From positions 1 through 10,168 of the forward strand of contig CATPBY010000278.1 in NCBI GenBank assembly GCA_955652845.1: a stretch of 10,168 nt of DNA, given 5' to 3'. The position numbers and the translations under genes are program-made. How positions within the stretch are numbered: the stretch's first letter is position 1; the number at the start of each line of letters is the position of its first letter. Origin of the DNA: an uncultured Terriglobales bacterium (GTDB lineage: Bacteria > Acidobacteriota > Terriglobia > Terriglobales > Acidobacteriaceae). The notes beneath the pieces are model-generated. The model was not told the origin of the DNA. It made no database searches and worked only from the letters and a program-made list of their open reading frames with translations. Positions 7,328 through 10,168 of this stretch are shown here, piece by piece.

Positions 7328-8155
7328 ATGATTGCTTTTCTTTCCATCATCGCTGTGGGGTTTTTTCTTGGGATGAGGCACGCCACCGACCCTGATCACG
7401 TCATCGCTGTCGCAACCATCGTCACCCGGCAGCGCAATCTGGCTCGCGCCTCTCTGATCGGGGCTTTCTGGGGAGTAGGTCATACCGTCACAATCTTCGC
7501 AGTCGGCGCCGCAATCATTCTCTTTAATCTGGTTATTCCCCCTCGCCTTGGCCTCAGCATGGAATTGTCGGTTGGACTGATGCTGATCATCCTCGGAGCC
7601 ATGAATGTTGCAGGTTTTCTGCGATCCGTGCCTGACGCGCTGGATTCGCGCGAGGCCCCGCACCGCGACATGCATCATCAGGGCACGGTTCACTCTCATT
7701 CTCACAGTCATGGAGATTACGTCCACAGCCATCGACATGCTCACCAGGCTGAGGACCATCCTCGCAGAATGGACCAGACGCCGCTCGCGTTTTTGGACCG
7801 GACGCTTGCGAGATTCGGCGCGTATCGCCATCTCCGGCCGCTGGCCGTCGGCATCGTTCACGGCCTGGCGGGATCAGCGGCAGTGGCTCTGCTTGTTCTT
7901 ACCACCATCGGTAATCCGCGATGGGCGATCGCCTATTTGCTGGTCTTCGGACTCGGCACCATCGCCGGCATGATGGTGATCACCATGAGCCTCGCCACCA
8001 CGCTTAAGGTTGCGGCGGGAAGAAGCCACTTTATCGCTCGCAGGTTAGGAATGGCTTCCGGGCTGCTGAGCCTTGCGTTTGGTCTCTTTGTGGTTTACCA
8101 GATTGGCTTTGTGAACGGCCTCTTTACATCTCATCCCCTGTGGACGCCAAAATAG
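7328..8155 (+). CDS. His-rich NiCoT/NicO-type nickel permease
   Basis: A 275-residue inner-membrane protein, probably importing nickel for the hydrogenase. Six likely membrane segments are visible: about 1-22, 42-68, 76-99, 170-195, 198-222 and 238-262. Segment 1 carries the NiCoT-type signature GMRHATDPDHV (His18-x4-Asp23-His24), followed by FWGVGHTVTI in segment 2 and GIVHGLAGSAA in segment 4. A hydrophilic loop between segments 3 and 4 (112-144) contains 12 histidines in 33 residues, largely as HSH repeats, a likely metal-collecting loop. The SD-like GGGA at 7314-7317 lies 10 bases before the ATG. It is the last gene of the operon. Nickel as substrate is inferred from family and from the hyp neighbours; cobalt cannot be excluded. 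Confidence 0.88.
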   Translation: MIAFLSIIAVGFFLGMRHATDPDHVIAVATIVTRQRNLARASLIGAFWGVGHTVTIFAVGAAIILFNLVIPPRLGLSMELSVGLMLIILGAMNVAGFLRSVPDALDSREAPHRDMHHQGTVHSHSHSHGDYVHSHRHAHQAEDHPRRMDQTPLAFLDRTLARFGAYRHLRPLAVGIVHGLAGSAAVALLVLTTIGNPRWAIAYLLVFGLGTIAGMMVITMSLATTLKVAAGRSHFIARRLGMASGLLSLAFGLFVVYQIGFVNGLFTSHPLWTPK

Positions 8156-8223
8156 GTCGAATGCGCATGCCTTGATGCGGTTATCGGCTCGCCGCGACGA
8201 ATTGACCTCAGGTTGGTACAGCA

Positions 8224-8277
8224 GCGCTGGCAAGCTCGCCGCCGGAGCCTGCCAGACGCCGCGATCTGCGCGGGTTT
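8224..8277 (+). terminator. Two hairpins, possible operon terminator
   Basis: Two consecutive inverted repeats lie about 70 bases after the permease stop. The first (8224-8259) pairs GCG-CTGGCA with TGCCAG-A-CGC around an inner CTC/GAG stem. The second (8259-8273) is CCGCG-atctg-CGCGG followed by GTTT. The T-run is short, so intrinsic termination would be weak, and the second hairpin ends where the downstream -35 box begins. Could be simply GC-rich intergenic DNA. Confidence 0.35.
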
Positions 8278-8304
8278 ACAAGAGTCAAAAGCGCCGCTTA
8301 TACT
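8275..8304 (+). promoter_or_regulatory. Sigma70-type promoter of the STAS gene
   Basis: A -35 box TTTACA (8275-8280) and a -10 box TATACT (8299-8304) are separated by 18 bases; each matches the consensus at 5 of 6 positions. Transcription would start near 8311 and leave a leader of about 65 bases before the ATG at 8376. It sits in the non-coding gap behind the hyp operon and indicates that the STAS gene is transcribed independently of it. Confidence 0.6.
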
Positions 8305-8375
8305 CCTCATCGGACGGTTCCTTCCCAGTTCCAGACTGGACGGAAATCTTGACCGCCTGAGCGCGTAAAAAGAAT

Positions 8376-9080
8376 ATGCCGCTGACTGTAAACAGCCGTC
8401 CCGTAGGCGATGTAATAGTGGTGCAGTGCAACGGCCGCATCGTGGCCGGAGCAGAATTATTCTCCCTGCAGTCGCATATTGGCGACGTACTGCCCAAGCA
8501 TGGTGACGTTGTCCTGCAAATGGAGCAGGTAGGGTTCATCGACAGCAGCGGGCTGGGAGCCCTGGTCAGGATGGTTTCCAGCGCCCGCGCCAAGGGAGGG
8601 GATATCAAACTTTGCGGCGTCCAGGAACGGGTACGGAAAACGTTGGAATTGACGAATCTGCTCTCCCTGTTTGAGACCTACGACTCCCAGGCCGAAGCGA
8701 TCACGGCGGCGTATCTGGGATCGCAATATTCAAAGGACAAATCCGCTGACGCGCGATTTCGCGTCCTCTGCGTGTACGATTCGGTCGAAGTGTGCGCGTT
8801 TTTAAAGGAGGTACTCTGCCGCGCCGGCTATAACGTACTCTCTACCGGCAATGTCGAGGACGCGCGCCTTCTGTTGAAAGCTACGAAGGCGAAACTTATC
8901 ATCCTGGGGGCAAGCCTGCAAACAGTGCACGGTAAGTCGACGAAAAAGATATTCGAGGAAATCGACCCGGCGATATCGCTGGTGCAGCTGGAGTCGGACT
9001 TCAGTAAGCAGGATCCAGGCGAGTGCGTTCCCAGGTTGCTGGAAAGTCTACGAGCTGCCCAGGAAACAACCGCGAGCTAG
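8376..9080 (+). CDS. STAS domain fused to a degenerate receiver domain
   Basis: A 234-residue cytosolic signalling protein. Residues 1-112 form a STAS domain of the anti-sigma-factor-antagonist type (SpoIIAA/RsbV-like), with VGFIDSSGLGALV, in which the Ser57/Ser58 pair is the phosphorylation site of the family. Residues about 127-226 look like a CheY-type receiver: FRVLCVYDSVEVCAFLKEVL, then KLIILGASL. One acidic residue (Asp135) is left in the pocket, but Gly178 stands where the phospho-accepting Asp is expected, so phosphorylation there is unlikely. A linker of about 15 residues joins the domains. Only a weak A-rich stretch precedes the ATG. It is probably a partner-switching regulator whose kinase and sigma factor are not in this window; no link to the hydrogenase genes is shown. 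Confidence 0.8.
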   Translation: MPLTVNSRPVGDVIVVQCNGRIVAGAELFSLQSHIGDVLPKHGDVVLQMEQVGFIDSSGLGALVRMVSSARAKGGDIKLCGVQERVRKTLELTNLLSLFETYDSQAEAITAAYLGSQYSKDKSADARFRVLCVYDSVEVCAFLKEVLCRAGYNVLSTGNVEDARLLLKATKAKLIILGASLQTVHGKSTKKIFEEIDPAISLVQLESDFSKQDPGECVPRLLESLRAAQETTAS

Positions 9081-9158
9081 AAGCGCCGGACCACTCCCTT
9101 GGTGCGCCGGTTGGGTCACCACGGGCGACGGCCAAAATGCTCCAGCAGCAACTGAAAA

Positions 9159-9236
9159 TGGTAGGCCCGAATGGACTCGAACCATCGACCTCTTCCGTGT
9201 CAAGGAAGCGCTCTAACCAGACTGAGCTACGGGTCT
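9159..9236 (-). tRNA. tRNA-Val (anticodon GAC)
   Basis: Read on the minus strand, the sequence folds into a full cloverleaf of 75 bases plus an encoded CCA (9159-9161). The anticodon arm is CTTCC-TTGACAC-GGAAG with GAC at positions 34-36, reading the valine codons GUC and GUU. The D stem is GCTC/GAGC, and the T arm GATGG-TTCGAGT-CCATT. The acceptor stem AGACCCG/CGGGCCT has one A3-C70 mismatch; a G or a T at the respective position would pair perfectly. Spurious protein frames over this gene (around 9001-9297) should be ignored. Confidence 0.95.
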
Positions 9237-9259
9237 GCACGTGAACGGCTGTGACTTCA

Positions 9260-9288
9260 ATTCTACGGGCGGCGGACAATTCCGGCAA
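9260..9288 (-). promoter_or_regulatory. Promoter of the tRNA-Val gene
   Basis: On the minus strand a -35 box TTGCCG (9283-9288) and a -10 box TAGAAT (9260-9265) are separated by 17 bases, close to the sigma70 consensus and ideal spacing. The -10 box ends 23 bases before the tRNA 5' end, leaving a short leader for RNase P. It lies just after the stop of the GH2 gene, so the tRNA is likely transcribed on its own. Confidence 0.65.
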
Positions 9289-9310
9289 CGTATGCACGGC
9301 GCATAACGTT

Positions 9311-10168
9311 TCAGTCTCCGGTTGTGGCTTTTTTACCCTGTTCGAGAATCAATACTTGCTTTGGCACGTTTTGGCCTTCTACGCGTAGTTCCGGAGAAGA
9401 GCCCCCCGGCTGCTGAAAGGTTGCAGTGATGGTAAGGCTCTCGTGGGGAAAAACCGTGACATAGTTGTCATCGTAGGTGATGGGCAGAATTTCTTCACCA
9501 TCGTTTCCTTTCGTGACCTCCGCTCGAACAAAAAAGGCAATGTGATTGGTCGGATTCTTCAGCGTGATTCGAGCGACGGTATCGCCGTGGTCCGGAGAAA
9601 CTGTGCCATTGAGACGCAAAGAAATTGAAGGCATACGGTTCAAAGCTGTGAAGTTCGCCCATTTAGTCAGGGTTGTCTTGAACTGCTCATCATTCTGGGG
9701 ATCGCCAAGATCGTCGTCGGTCATTGTTTGCCAGTAAGTGTTATCCGCCAGCGGGTGGTTCGCACGGTCTCGCAGCTCGCAGCGAACCAGGTAAACCTGA
9801 TCCAGTGATGCACGCTCCACTGATAAAGCCACCATCGAACTGCCAGGTTCCAAATTGAATTCTTTGCTTTCGCTTATAAATTTTCTCTCGCCCGCCAGGC
9901 TGTAAAACGCAACCCGAGCGCGAACATTAATAATACTCTCCTGGCTTTCATTGACTACGTAGACCTTTGCGGTCTTGCGGTCGCCCGTTGCATAGTAGTC
10001 CCACACGACGTTGACGGGGCGTAGAGCTCTCTTGGCCCCGAAATATCCGCCACCCTGCTTGAAATAGTCGTCGAACAAATGCCCGAATATTGAGGGCCAG
10101 GGATTATTCATCATCCAGTGCACCAGCATTTTGCGGTTGCTCCAATGGGTGGCGTAGCTCTCGAACTG
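9311..10168 (-). CDS. GH2 exo-beta-glucosaminidase-like enzyme, C-terminal part
   Basis: Partial gene: the 5' part lies beyond the right edge, and the frame is open from the edge to the stop at 9311 (285 residues). The fragment opens QFESYATHWSNRK, followed by WMMNNPWPSIFGHLFDDY and GGGYFGAKRALRP. This matches the end of the catalytic barrel of glycoside hydrolase family 2 enzymes of the exo-beta-D-glucosaminidase / mannosidase type. The remaining residues (about 55-285) form two beta-rich Ig-like domains, with NTYW and WANFTALNRMP as in exo-beta-glucosaminidases. The catalytic glutamates would lie upstream and are not visible. Likely role: hydrolysis of chitosan oligomers or beta-mannosides outside or at the cell surface. 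An ATG at 10129 is internal, not the start. No functional link to the hyp operon. Confidence 0.85.
   Translation of the reverse strand, partial: QFESYATHWSNRKMLVHWMMNNPWPSIFGHLFDDYFKQGGGYFGAKRALRPVNVVWDYYATGDRKTAKVYVVNESQESIINVRARVAFYSLAGERKFISESKEFNLEPGSSMVALSVERASLDQVYLVRCELRDRANHPLADNTYWQTMTDDDLGDPQNDEQFKTTLTKWANFTALNRMPSISLRLNGTVSPDHGDTVARITLKNPTNHIAFFVRAEVTKGNDGEEILPITYDDNYVTVFPHESLTITATFQQPGGSSPELRVEGQNVPKQVLILEQGKKATTGD

Noticed and set aside
9081..9158. Possible attachment site or terminator at the 3' end of the tRNA-Val gene
   Set aside because: tRNA 3' ends are common integration targets, but there is no integrase and no repeated copy of the tRNA end in the window. The inverted repeats here (TGGTG/CACCA, TGCT/AGCA) are too short to call a terminator.
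9001..9297. Short frames over the tRNA gene on both strands (NGLEPSTSSVS-type and SVWLERFLDTEEVDGSSP-type peptides)
   Set aside because: These are translations of tRNA sequence, a well-known false annotation.

Overview
This window looks like a bacterial chromosome segment of fairly high GC. Nine tightly packed plus-strand genes (about 38-8155) form a [NiFe]-hydrogenase maturation operon, in the order hypC, hypD, hypE, tandem-SIS protein, glutaredoxin-like protein, hypF, hypA, hypB, nickel permease. Genes overlap or lie within about 50 bases of each other, several starts are GTG or TTG, and there is no internal terminator, so a single transcript is likely. The transcript begins upstream of the window. 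Gene content and style, together with a chitosan-type GH2 enzyme downstream, suggest a soil bacterium, possibly an acidobacterium with a high-affinity (group 1h-like) uptake hydrogenase. This taxonomic guess is an inference, because no rRNA or hydrogenase subunit is present.

How the operon works: HypF and HypE make the cyanide ligands from carbamoyl phosphate. HypC and HypD carry the Fe(CN)2CO unit to the large-subunit precursor. HypA and HypB insert nickel, and the His-rich permease probably imports it. Between hypE and hypF lie two non-canonical genes. One is a fused double SIS (GmhA-like) protein whose two halves have lost different parts of the ancestral active site. The other is a 78-residue glutaredoxin-like protein with a CPHT motif and a C-terminal cysteine. 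Their position between the two cyanide-pathway enzymes makes them candidate accessory maturation factors, and they are the most interesting part of the window. No HypX, maturation endopeptidase or hydrogenase subunit is visible.

After the operon a 220-base intergenic region (8156-8375) holds two hairpins and a good sigma70-type promoter. This promoter drives a gene for a STAS domain fused to a degenerate response-regulator receiver (8376-9080). On the minus strand follow a tRNA-Val(GAC) gene with its own promoter (9159-9288) and, running off the right edge, the C-terminal 285 residues of a GH2 exo-beta-glucosaminidase-like enzyme (9311-10168). No mobile element, CRISPR array or integrase was seen.
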